From: Annona cherimola
Lineage: Eukaryota; Streptophyta; Magnoliopsida; Magnoliales; Annonaceae
Reading direction: 5' to 3'
NCBI GenBank assembly: GCA_030490835.1
Contig: CM059974.1
Span: 5,277,501 to 5,341,500, forward strand
DNA: 64,000 nucleotides
In this document: positions 22,884 to 31,942 of the stretch, one piece after another
How the letters are laid out: each line of letters opens with the position of its first letter
Numbering within the stretch: position 1 is the stretch's first letter
Notes under the pieces: model-generated
Databases searched by the model: none
What the model was told of the DNA's origin: nothing
The model's input: only the letters and a program-made list of their open reading frames with translations
Made by a program: the position numbers and the translations under genes

Positions 22884-24249
22884 TTTTCCTTATCGGTAAC
22901 AGAACAAAACAGAGGTCGAAAAATCTGTAGACACGCAGAGCAGCAAAACGAGAAATGAATGAATTCGGGGCTCAGATGGAGAGAAAAGAAGAGATTTGGA
23001 TTCGAGAGTGGAGCGGAGCGGAGCGAAGCAAGAGGAAGGAATTTGGAAACGGAAATAAAAAGGCGCAGAACTGAAAGTTCCAGAGTTTTTTTTTTTTTTT
23101 TTTTGCCTTTCAGATCAAAAAAGTTCCAGAGGCTTTTAGATAGAGATGGATGCACGCAGAAGCGTCTTTTTTCTTTTTAATGCGAAGGAAAATCTCACCC
23201 CCGCCCGTATTTTCCCCTACCGTTTCAAGATCCGAGCTGTCTATTTTGTTTTCTCATATGCATTTTTTTAGGTTAATGGTTGGATCAACCGATAGTTGGT
23301 AAAAAATGGCGATTGGATGCAATGAAAACTACTCATTTTTAAGCGGATCGTTAGAGCGCAGAGTTGCATTTTGGATAGCCGCTTCGAGTAGTTGCCGTAA
23401 CTGATTCCTCTCCTCGCCCCGCTTGCTTGGAAGATCGATAGGTTGACACGTGGAACGCTCTGGAGGTTGGCCATACGCGCGCGCGTGACGTGATTGCTGC
23501 TGGCACTGTCAATGGGAGCAGAAGGGACATCCCATTCCTGTCGTCGTAACAAGTCGCATAAGAATTTCGACGGTCCAAATTCCAAATATTTGCGGACATA
23601 TACACATTAAATCGCTCGAGGAAGTGTTTACTAACTGCTATCTATCTAATGGAAAGTGGTTCTATATGTAATGATCGTGATACCATGAATCAAATTGGCG
23701 GTTTGGATTGGATGAAGTAAGAAAGATAATCAACTTAGGAGGATTAAAACGTTGTAACAGAAAACCTTGTACCAAAGAAATTTTTGCACGCATGCATTGC
23801 CTATACTCTCTATAGAGAGGCCTGAGCGCATTTTTTGGGACTGATGGGAGGCCTGGTGAGCCGTTGGACGGTTAGCAACTGTCTGAATTGGGTCAGTTCA
23901 GGTTGGCCCGTAACCTGCGCTGCCCCCGCCACCGCCAGGTTTTTATCGTGCGGTTGGGCAGGCATGTTCCAGTTTGACGCGTGCTCTACAAGGGCGCTTG
24001 ATCTGTGCATGTCGCCAAATCTCGCAAGACGTGATGACGTGGCGAGATGTTAGGGCTTTTGTCGTGAGAAGATCGAATCGACAGATGTTCTGATAACATT
24101 TCTACCTTCCATTCAAAAGCAACCATTCTTTTCGTCTGCCGCCTTTCCACTCTTTTCTGGAAATCTCGCCAGTTATCTTCGCTTCGAAGAAAAGCTCGGT
24201 CCGATGCTTGCACGCTTCATTTTGCAAGCGTGAAGCCGTGTCGTGGGTC
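22884..24249. other. Intergenic: LIFEGUARD-like 5' region and unassigned sequence
   Basis: The first few hundred bases upstream of 22883 should hold the 5' UTR and promoter of the minus-strand LIFEGUARD-like gene. Frames in 23270-24250 on both strands are not recognisable; this part is richer in CpG than surrounding repeats. Confidence 0.5.
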
Positions 24250-24266
24250 TTTCTCATATATTTATT
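24250..24266. repeat. Left target-site duplication of the LINE (17 bp)
   Basis: TTTCTCATATATTTATT is identical to 26591-26607 on the far side of the LINE, and sits directly next to the element's poly-A end (poly-T on the plus strand). Confidence 0.85.
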
Positions 24267-24534
24267 TTTTTTGATGAAAGGAAACAATCCTATCCCGATC
24301 CCCTTTCAATGTGAAAAGGAAACGGGATTGAGTGATCCAGGATTTTCATTCTTAAAAAATTGTCTGTACAAAATTTTCCCAAAATGGCTTGGGGGGAGAG
24401 GGTTATCCCACCAAGTTTGGTGATCCAAAATAGAAAAAAGGCATCAAGTCGGCTAAGGCATGGACAACTGCGTTTCCTTGCCTTAATACATGATGAGCTG
24501 ATATGTAGGAAGCCTTGGAAAGAAAAGCCTCAAT

Positions 24535-24963
24535 TTACTCAATAAGAACTCCCGCCGGTGAACAAATAGGTCTTTCATTGGCCAAAAGGTTACAAAGAAG
24601 GAGAGAGTCGGTCTCAATCAATATGTTCCTAAATGTGAGTTGGACAGCCCACTTGACCCCCAACAGAAAGGCTTGGGCTTCCATGAGCAGGGGCTCCATG
24701 TTGCCCATCCGCCTCCATCCCCGAGCAGCAATTAAGAAGCCCCTAGAATCTCTGATGACCGCGGCAAAGTTCATGGAATCTCTATCCTTGCTTTTCCTTG
24801 CATCGACATTAATCTTAAAAGCCCCCAATGGTGGTTTGGTCCACGAAGGCACCAACGGTCGATCCAAACTGCCCCCCCTGCATAAGGGGCTTAGCTCTCC
24901 TATGTTCATCAAGGAATTTCTCACACCAATCAAGCGTATCTGCGAACACCGGCCTTGCACCAC
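24535..24963 (-). pseudogene. LINE RNase H-like domain fragment
   Basis: A 142-codon frame containing FKINVDARKSKDR, AAVIRDSRGFLIAARGW, EAQAFLLGVKWA and IETDSLLLCNLL, the pattern of the RNase H-like domain found at the end of plant L1 polyproteins. The first catalytic Asp of the family is present (N-V-D). It is in a different frame from the upstream zinc-binding part, so a frameshift separates them. Not an independent gene. Confidence 0.8.
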
Positions 24964-25900
24964 CTTCCTTGAAGGTATTACGAAGATACCACGCCCGCCA
25001 ACAGCACAGGATGAAAATTGCTAGATCATAGGACTTGTTTTTTTGAGTTAACGATCTCAAAATTTCCTGAACAGTCAACCTTAGTGTGGTAACTCTAGCC
25101 GCTCTCCTGCACGTCCCTCCTGTGCACCCGCATATCAGGAAAAGATGATTGACATCCTCGACCTCGGACCTGCAAAACAAACAGAAGGGATCCACATCAA
25201 TACCCCTGTCAAGCAAATTCTGCAATGTGGGAATAACATTCTTGAAGAGCCGTCACCCGAAGATTAACACTTTGCTTGGTAACTTTTTTCGCCATATGGC
25301 TTGATAGATGGCAGCATCGCAGGAGACATCATCACCTGAGCAGAGAACTCTGTATGCCGATTTAACAGAGAAAACTCCAGTTGGTTCATGCTTCCAAAAC
25401 AGGCGGTCTTCCTCAACATTTGGGGAGAGGGGAATAGTATTGATATCGTGCCAGCCCTGGTCACCCACAACCGCCACAATGAGATCCCTGTTCCATGTCT
25501 TTGTTTCTTTGTTGATGAAATGGCTAACTGTCACGATATCCGAGATGGATAGCGGAAGAGGCCCCGCCTTGTGTAGAGTGGTATCTATCCAGTTATCCGT
25601 GAAGAACCTGACCCGTTTCGCGTTACCAATCTGCAATTTACATCCATTTTGAATTACCTCTCTTGCCTTCAGTATGCTCCTCCAGGTGAATGAGTGTGAT
25701 GGCTTCTCCTTGCAAGACCATATATCAGCAATCGGGAAGTACCGGGCTTTTAGAACCTTAAAGCACATCGAGTTGGTAGAAGTTGTTAACCTCCAAACTT
25801 GTTTGGCGAGAAGGGCATAGTTGAAGTTATGTATGTCTCTAAAACCAAGCCCTCCCGACAGCTTTGAAATGCACATGTCTTTCCAGGCGACCCAACTCAT
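24815..25900 (-). pseudogene. LINE C-terminal region with zinc-binding RVT domain (broken)
   Basis: Two same-frame segments (25900-25253 and 25225-24815) separated by a stop near 25250. The first has the usual LINE motif WVAWKDMCISKLSGGLGFRD and ends KKLPSKVLIFG; the second has FCLFCRSEVEDVNHLFLICG, the C-x2-C-x-n-H-x-n-C pattern of zf-RVT. These belong to the same LINE as the reverse transcriptase fragment upstream on the minus strand. Confidence 0.82.
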
Positions 25901-26074
25901 CTTACGTTTGTTTCCGTTTTCGCCCTACCAAAACCTGCTTAACAATCCATTGATTTCACTGCAAAACGATTTAGGCAACAAGAATATGCTCATTGTGTAT
26001 GTCGGAATAGCTTGAGCGATCGTTTTGATCAGCACCTCTTTTCCTCCCCAGGAGAGCAATCTTCCTTTCTATCC

Positions 26075-26554
26075 CTAGATTCTTTGCCATATGCGCTCTT
26101 TTAGTCCTTTAAACATTCCCTTCTTGGACCTACCCAGCCATGCAGGTAGGCCAAGGTATTGATGAAAGTCCTGACCCAAGGAGCCCAGCAGTTGGGTGAT
26201 CGCTCCCCTTGTGTTGCTTCCCACATTAGGGCTAAAGAAAACCGAGGTTTTATCAACATTGATCATCTGTCCCGACGCCTTCGAGTAATGTTTAAGGATG
26301 GTCATGAAGTTCCTGATATCCTGACATGCAGCCCGAAGGAAAATAAGAGCGTTATCCACGAACAATAAGTGAGAGAGAGTTGGCTCTCGTGGGTTGAGCC
26401 TAATACCATGAATACCCCCCTGTGCAACCGCATTAGAGATAAGAGCAGATAAACCCTCAGCGCAAAGTATAAATAGGTACGGGGAAAGCGGGTCGCCCTG
26501 CCGAAGGCCCCTGGAAGGTTGGAAGTATCTAAATTTGAAGTCATTTATATTCAC
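26075..26554 (-). pseudogene. LINE reverse transcriptase fragment (catalytic motif degraded)
   Basis: A 159-codon segment with PSRGLRQGDPLSPYLFILCA, then LLFVDNALIFLRA. In active L1 enzymes the second motif is (F/Y)-A-D-D; here it reads F-V-D-N, so one catalytic Asp is lost. KASGQMINVDKTSVFFSPN and YLGLPAWLGRSKKGMF follow, as in plant LINEs. A stop codon lies just upstream (after TTV) and another just downstream. Confidence 0.85.
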
Positions 26555-26590
26555 CCGGTACTATACTGTTGTTACATACTTCATGATCCA

Positions 26591-26607
26591 TTTCTCATAT
26601 ATTTATT
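26591..26607. repeat. Right target-site duplication of the LINE (17 bp)
   Basis: Identical to 24250-24266; marks the 5' junction of the truncated LINE. Confidence 0.85.
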
Positions 26608-27103
26608 AATTCTCTAAAATAAAAAAAAACACGGCTGAAAAATCTTGGGGCTCATGTTAGAGATTCCCTTTGAATTTTCTAGTTGAAGAATTGGATATTC
26701 TTTGTGCAGCACAACAAAACAGAGTGAGTGAAAAAGGGGTTGGGTCGACCCGTGACGCCCTAACCCGTACCGATCCTCCAATCTTCAGTCCTTGACAAAA
26801 AACATTGTAGCTCGCATCGCGGCACCTTATTTGTTAGAGTTGGAATGTCAATTGTTACTCGTGACTCCAGGGTCGACTCATTGTTCATTTGGGAGTACCT
26901 GATGTTTATTCATTTTCTTTTTGACATTTAAAAACTCTCAATTTAAGGTGAATATATATTAGCCCGAGCTGACACATAAATTTATTCGCTCAGCTAACAA
27001 AATCATTATTCATAGATAATATTTACTTCGTGCATTCACTCAACATGAGTGAAGTGCCTAAGGCGATACATGAAAGAGGATTTTGATAAATAAATAAGCT
27101 ATC
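26608..27103. other. Intergenic sequence, no gene recognised
   Basis: No open frame or repeat I can name. Confidence 0.5.
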
Positions 27104-27556
27104 CCGCTTTATGTAATTAGACTTGGTTACATGTAATTTTTAATATCTTTATATTTCATAGAAAATTCACTTTATTTATTATATTTAATGTTACTTGTTT
27201 AGTTAGAAAACCAAGTTTCATCTAAATTAAATACGTGCACATGTTACATTTGTAGAAAATATATATTCACGTAAAAATTATGAAAAAGCGTATATTTATT
27301 TTATAATAATATTTTATAAAATTATTTATCTACATATTAATGACATTTTAAATAGTTTAAATATTGAAAATATAAATATAAATTAATATTTAATATTAAA
27401 TTATTTATGTTCATTTTACAATTGTAGATGTGGGCTATGTATGATAACACTAGATAAATGAAAGTATTTACATTATAACATAAATAATTTTAAATATAAT
27501 AAATGAAGTAAATTTTGCATTAAGCATAAAAAATAAAAAGATTACATAAAAGAAAA
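27104..27556. mobile_element. Family B long-TIR element (degenerate copy)
   Basis: The left arm has CTTTATGTAATTAGACTTGG and TTTATTTATTATATTTAATG; the reversed right arm has CTTTTATGTAATC and TTCATTTATTATATTTAAAA. About 90 bp at each end are therefore inverted repeats of the same type as 7573-8114. No coding capacity; ends approximate. Confidence 0.5.
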
Positions 27557-27913
27557 GTTTCATAAAATCAAAACATTTGAATAAGTATAATATATGTATA
27601 GTTGGGTAGATGAAACTATCATTAACGTCATTTTTAATGGTGTTACTTTATTTTGTCTGCTCAAATTGCATACATAGATAAATGTAGCATATGCATAGTT
27701 GGGTAGTCGGCCAAGCCCCATCTATTTCTTGATTAATTAAATAACATGTGGGTTGATGTAACCCAAAGCATCAATAGAAAGATAAGAAGGGGCGAGATAT
27801 TTTCATCGATAATAACCATCACAATCTAAGTAGTTGTGATCAACCGACAGATTGTCCTCGGTCATGGGAACCCATGATCTTGCTCGTGTGCGAGTATATA
27901 TTTTTCTGAAAAA

Positions 27914-27915
27914 TA

Positions 27916-27949
<34 letters not shown>
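27914..27949. repeat. (AAT)n microsatellite downstream of the LRX-like stop
   Basis: About 11 units of a trinucleotide repeat, lying about 30 bp beyond the stop codon of the minus-strand LRR-extensin-like gene and so probably in its 3' UTR. Confidence 0.9.
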
Positions 27950-27950
<1 letters not shown>

Positions 27951-27980
27951 AATGTAAGAGATAATGAGAGTATACATTGG

Positions 27981-29306
27981 CTACGGATGGTGTGGGAATA
28001 ACGGTGGGAGCATCGGCTGTGGCCACGGTAGTGTTGGTGGCAGGCACTCAGAACCATAACTGCAGTGCCCGGATGATGCCGGTGGAAATGGAGGTGATGG
28101 CGGCGGAGGCGGCGGCGGCGGAAGAAGTGGCGGGACCACTGAACATCCATATCCACCATCACTGCATCCTACTGGTGGTGTAGGCGTTGGCTTTGCCGTC
28201 GTCGAACACCCAAAAGCTTCACAACGTATCGGGCTGGACAAGAAAGCTGCGCATTCGGCTTGAGATCTCTGCAGTGGGCGGCCTGGAATGCAATTCTCCC
28301 TATCATCCTTGCTTGGGAGAGCCAAACAAACGGGTGGCTCTGCACTGAAATAGTTGTCGGAGTAGATAAAATTCTCTAGTTTTGGCAGCGAGCAAACACT
28401 TGCTGGAATGCTCCCGGACAGCTGGTTGTGCCCCACATTCAGCTGCTCCAAGCTCACCATGCTCCCCACAGTCTGTGGCAAGGACCCCACCAGGCTATTA
28501 AATCCAACGTCAAAAACAGTCGCCATTGTAAGCTGCCCAATTTCCGGAGGTAGGCACCCAGTCAGGCCATCATTCAAGAGAATGATCTCGTTCAACGTCC
28601 CTGCCATGTTCCCCACGCTGGGGGGCAGGCAGCCGCCAAGGTCGTTGTTGGCTGCGACGAGAACCGAGACGGGCGAATTCCCAAGGTTGGGCGGCAAGGG
28701 GGATTGGAACCTGTTGTTGTTGATGAAGATGGCGTCGAGATCCAGATCAAACAGGGCGGATGGGATGTCACCCTCGAAGTCGTTGTATCGGATGTCGAGG
28801 TACTTGAGTGAAGGGAGGGAGAGGAGGACCGCGGGGAAGGGGCCTGAGAAGAGATTGTTGCTGACGTCAAGCTCAAAAAGGAGGTGGAGGTGGAGGAAGC
28901 TTTGTGGGAGTGTGCCGCAGAAGCGGTTGGTGTTAAGATGGAGGAGAGCAAGGTCCGTGAGAAGGCCAAGCTCTTCTGGCAGAGAGCCAGCAATGTTTCC
29001 ATGGTTGAGGTCAATGCCGGCAACGACAGTGAGGAGGGGGTCAAAAATGGAGGGGGCGCAGAAGACGCCGGTGTAGGAGCAGACGTTTGGGCCATTCCAG
29101 TTGGAGGTTAGGCCATTTGGATCAGAAAGGATGAGAGATTTCCAAGCTTGGAGAGCTAGATAGGCTTGCTGAAGGTTTGGGTTGAGGAAAGGAGACGAAT
29201 CTTGATATGAGATTGTAGAGAAGGATGAAAGGATAGAGAAGATAAGGAGAACAGCTGCTGGACTAATCAGACATGGATGGTTAGGTTGAGGTAGGTGGGC
29301 AGCCAT
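27981..29306 (-). CDS. Leucine-rich repeat extensin-like secreted protein, single exon, 441 aa
   Basis: The start at 29306 (MAAHLPQPNHPCL) is chosen because it is followed by a hydrophobic signal peptide (PAAVLLIFSILSSFSTIS); the open frame extends upstream to 29507, but that part is encoded by a GA repeat and looks like 5' UTR. After an LRRNT-type segment (YLALQAWKSLI...SNWNG, then C-x5-GVFC) come about ten leucine-rich repeats, such as LLFELDVSNNLFSGPFPAVL and LEQLNVGHNQLSGSIPASVC. The tail has a Cys-rich part (CIPGRPLQRSQAECAAF) and a short proline run (PPLLPPPPPPPPSPPFPP), then another Cys pair and HHP. It lacks the long SPPPP arrays of classical LRX proteins and resembles the shorter At4g29240/At4g06744 group. 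Likely extracellular, cell-wall associated; ligand unknown. Confidence 0.88.
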   Translation of the reverse strand: MAAHLPQPNHPCLISPAAVLLIFSILSSFSTISYQDSSPFLNPNLQQAYLALQAWKSLILSDPNGLTSNWNGPNVCSYTGVFCAPSIFDPLLTVVAGIDLNHGNIAGSLPEELGLLTDLALLHLNTNRFCGTLPQSFLHLHLLFELDVSNNLFSGPFPAVLLSLPSLKYLDIRYNDFEGDIPSALFDLDLDAIFINNNRFQSPLPPNLGNSPVSVLVAANNDLGGCLPPSVGNMAGTLNEIILLNDGLTGCLPPEIGQLTMATVFDVGFNSLVGSLPQTVGSMVSLEQLNVGHNQLSGSIPASVCSLPKLENFIYSDNYFSAEPPVCLALPSKDDRENCIPGRPLQRSQAECAAFLSSPIRCEAFGCSTTAKPTPTPPVGCSDGGYGCSVVPPLLPPPPPPPPSPPFPPASSGHCSYGSECLPPTLPWPQPMLPPLFPHHP

Positions 29307-29423
29307 TGCCCCTGATGATGCTGTCTTCAGTAAGGCTGGCTGAAACATGCATGATATGGGTGAGAGGAGGGGTTGAGGAGTTGTATATGCATGAAACATG
29401 CATGCAACGAAGAGATCAACCGT

Positions 29424-29428
<5 letters not shown>

Positions 29429-29457
<29 letters not shown>
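29429..29457. repeat. (CT)n/(GA)n tract in the likely LRX-like 5' leader
   Basis: About 14 CT units on the plus strand, thus GAGA on the coding strand, about 125-150 bp upstream of the chosen ATG. GA-rich leaders are common in plant genes and can bind GAGA factors (BBR/BPC); function here is only a possibility. Confidence 0.85.
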
Positions 29458-29993
29458 AGAGTTGCGGTAAGATTGGCTGCTGATGCTTGGTTTCTCAAAT
29501 AGAGCACTTGCTCATTTCGATTTTTAGCCTTGCTGTCTGAAACGTCACTTTATTTTCTTGTTCTGAGGCATCTAATCAAAATTAATTACTTTAATTTGCA
29601 CTTTCCAAGTGCCCGCTTATCATCCATCATGCCAGAGTATCAGGCGTCCCTATCCTTCCTTCCTTGTTTCTTTAAATAAATTGTTTGCACCATCCCTGAA
29701 CGTGTTTTGCATGTTCTCATTATTTTCGAAGCGTTAGGGAAGAAGTCGATATCTTTTCCTTTTTACCAGACTCATGACTCCGAAGTTTGCGTGTCCGAAA
29801 TAAAAAAACCGCTCAACCGACACAGGCAACCACCAATCGGTACCAGTGACGAATATTTTTTAAATGATTTTCGTCCCAGAACAAGTAGGTAAGTTTTCAA
29901 ACCAAATACACAAGTTTTCAGCGATATGATAATAACAAATGTAGATCTCAAAATGTGAGGAAAATGCAAAGTGTTTTTTTTTCATTCAAAAGT
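29458..29993. other. Intergenic: LRX-like promoter region and unassigned sequence
   Basis: Expected to hold the promoter of the minus-strand LRX-like gene. Short frames near 29707-29969 are unrecognisable. Confidence 0.45.
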
Positions 29994-30262
29994 AGTGTGC
30001 TTGGAAGTGATAAAATTTTGATTAAAAGTTTTTTGGTGTAAAAATTTTTGAAATATGAGAAAATGATATAATATAATAAAAATAATGATAAGGAATAAAG
30101 AAAATAAAGTTAAAATAAATATGTTAGGTTTATATATGGTTATGTAGAAATGATTGAAAAAAAATAGTTATATAAGAAGAAGTGAGTGAAAAAATAGTTA
30201 AGTTGTTAAGGATGGTGAAAAATTTTAGTTTAAAAAATTTTGCATGTAAATAAATCCCTACT
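29994..30262. mobile_element. Family A MITE copy (degenerate)
   Basis: Starts GTGTGCTTGGAAGTG and follows the family A order of motifs, including AGGAATAAAGAAAATAAAGT and ATGTAGAAATGATTGAAAAA. The right end is degraded. It is in the opposite orientation to the copy at about 31086-31360. Confidence 0.5.
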
Positions 30263-30689
30263 AAAAATTTTCAATTTAAAATTTTATTACAAAAGGGAAA
30301 GCCAGCGCGCCATGGAAAAGGAGAAATAAGGGAAATAAGAGAGGTTAAAGGGGCATGAGTTGTCATTTTATTTTATTTTTGGTAAACTCCTTGTGCAGGG
30401 ACTAAAGACAAATTGCCAGAGCAATTGAATCCGTAGTTCGTTAAAATCCCGCATAATCTGACGGTGGCGCATGAAGCAAACGAAGCTTCCACGCTCTTAG
30501 CCCAAAAGCACGTGGTCACCACTCTTTGAAATGATTTTTAGCCTAGAACAAGGAGGTAAGTTTTCATACAAAATCCACATGGCAAGTTTTCACAAAAAAA
30601 TACACTACTTTTTAGCAATAGGATAATAACAAATGTAGATCACGACATATAAGGCAAATGCAATTTTTTTTTTTAAAATTCATTAAGGA

Positions 30690-31080
30690 GTGTTTATTGG
30701 AGCCTAATCAAGTGCACCAGGGTGCACTTAGTTACAGGGCACTCAAGTGCAAATACACTTTTTTATTCTTTTTGAAATTTTTTTTACACAATTATTAATC
30801 TAAATACATCAATTTTTACCATATTTGATTTTTTTTTGAATTTTTAAAAATCAATGACATCTTATACTAAAAATGCCATTATTTTTTAAAAATTCAAAAA
30901 AAAATCTAAGAACTCCAAAAATGATAAAAATTAATACACATTTTTTTTGCTGTAAAAATTGATACGCATTTTAAATAAACTCATATTAACAATTTTATCA
31001 AATTTTTTTTTAAAAAAACTTAAATACACCCAACTAAAGCTAAATACACCAAAGTGTATTTAATAACATCCCATGTTAAT
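30690..31080. repeat. Degenerate MITE-like AT-rich repeat
   Basis: The left part has AAGTGCACCAGGGTGCACTT and CAAGTGCAAATACAC, and the right part has ACACCAAAGTGTATTTAATA, partly inverted relative to each other. The interior is AT-rich with no frame. It may be related to the element at 37231-37419, which has a similar GTGTATTTAGT end. Low certainty. Confidence 0.35.
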
Positions 31081-31085
31081 TTAAT

Positions 31086-31360
31086 AATAAAACTTTTCAA
31101 ACTAAAATTTTTCAATTTAAAACTTTTTACTCTCTGTAGCTACTTTAATTTTTCAATCATTTCTTTTCATATTCCTACACTACTACTCCACTTCTCAATT
31201 ATTTTTACATAACCACACACACAACAAACTTATATATTTTAAATATATTATATTTAACCTCGTCACTTCCTTATCATATCATATCATTTTCTCCTATTTC
31301 ACAAAACTTTTACCCTAAAAGCATTTTATCTAGAAGTTATATTACTTCCTAAACACACCC
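31086..31360. mobile_element. Family A MITE copy (reverse orientation)
   Basis: Ends CCTAAACACACCC, the reverse of the family A tip GGGTGTGTTTGG. Inside, TTTTTCAATCATTTCTTTTC and CTTATCATATCATATCATTT match the reverse of conserved family A segments. Left end approximate. Confidence 0.55.
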
Positions 31361-31942
31361 AAGATTTTTTTAATCAAGAAGATAAATAATGCAAATTGCA
31401 AAAAAAAAAAAAAAAAACAAAACAAAACAAAACTCAGCACTTTTAATCACACGTAAATGAAAGCACGCACACGAAGTTTTCGCTTCAAAATTGTAGGCTT
31501 TCATTCAATCATAGAAGGGGCAAGGACTTCCCGCTGATTTCCACAAATTATATGTACAGGAGCTCATGCCAAATAATTGATTATAAAAAGAAAGAGATTT
31601 GCAGCTATCATTAATTCGTTATAATCTGTTGCCGTGAATGAATCTGCCGACAAGGAAACTCAAAGCAGCGGCATTTTCAAGACAAAACGTACTTTTCGCA
31701 ACTCTTAATCATAACTCTGGGAAAGTTAGGATATCTCCAGAAGAGATCAATATAACCTTCAGAAGGTCTAGGTACATTCCAGGTTTCAGCGTCTTTAGGT
31801 GCTTCTGTGAACAAATCCAGAAACCAGGAAGCTCCAAGTATCCTCATTTTCAAGGTAAAACATTTTCCCAACAGCTATGTTGAATCCTCTCCATATGCCT
31901 ATATTGGTGATAGCGATCAATAGAATCATCAAGCAGTTGCAG

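Larger units (their letters stand above)
24267..26590 (-). mobile_element. 5'-truncated LINE (L1-type non-LTR retrotransposon)
   Basis: Read on the minus strand, the element begins inside the reverse transcriptase (W-I-M-K-Y-V-T-T-V, then a stop codon) and ends in an A-rich tail (poly-T at 24267-24272). It is bounded by identical 17-bp copies of TTTCTCATATATTTATT. Order of content: 3' half of the reverse transcriptase, a linker, a zinc-binding RVT domain, and an RNase H-like domain. In-frame stops and at least one frameshift break it. Truncation at the 5' end and a long target duplication are typical of target-primed reverse transcription. Confidence 0.92.

Noticed and set aside
22752..23180. 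Plus-strand frames near the LIFEGUARD-like start
   Set aside because: They run antisense to exon 1 and the likely 5' leader and resemble no known protein.
28408..29111. Plus-strand frames of 222 and 75 codons
   Set aside because: Antisense shadows of the LRR coding region of the LRX-like gene.
29307..29507. Upstream start for the LRX-like protein at 29507
   Set aside because: It would put an E-R repeat made by the GA microsatellite before the signal peptide. The ATG at 29306 directly precedes a good signal sequence.
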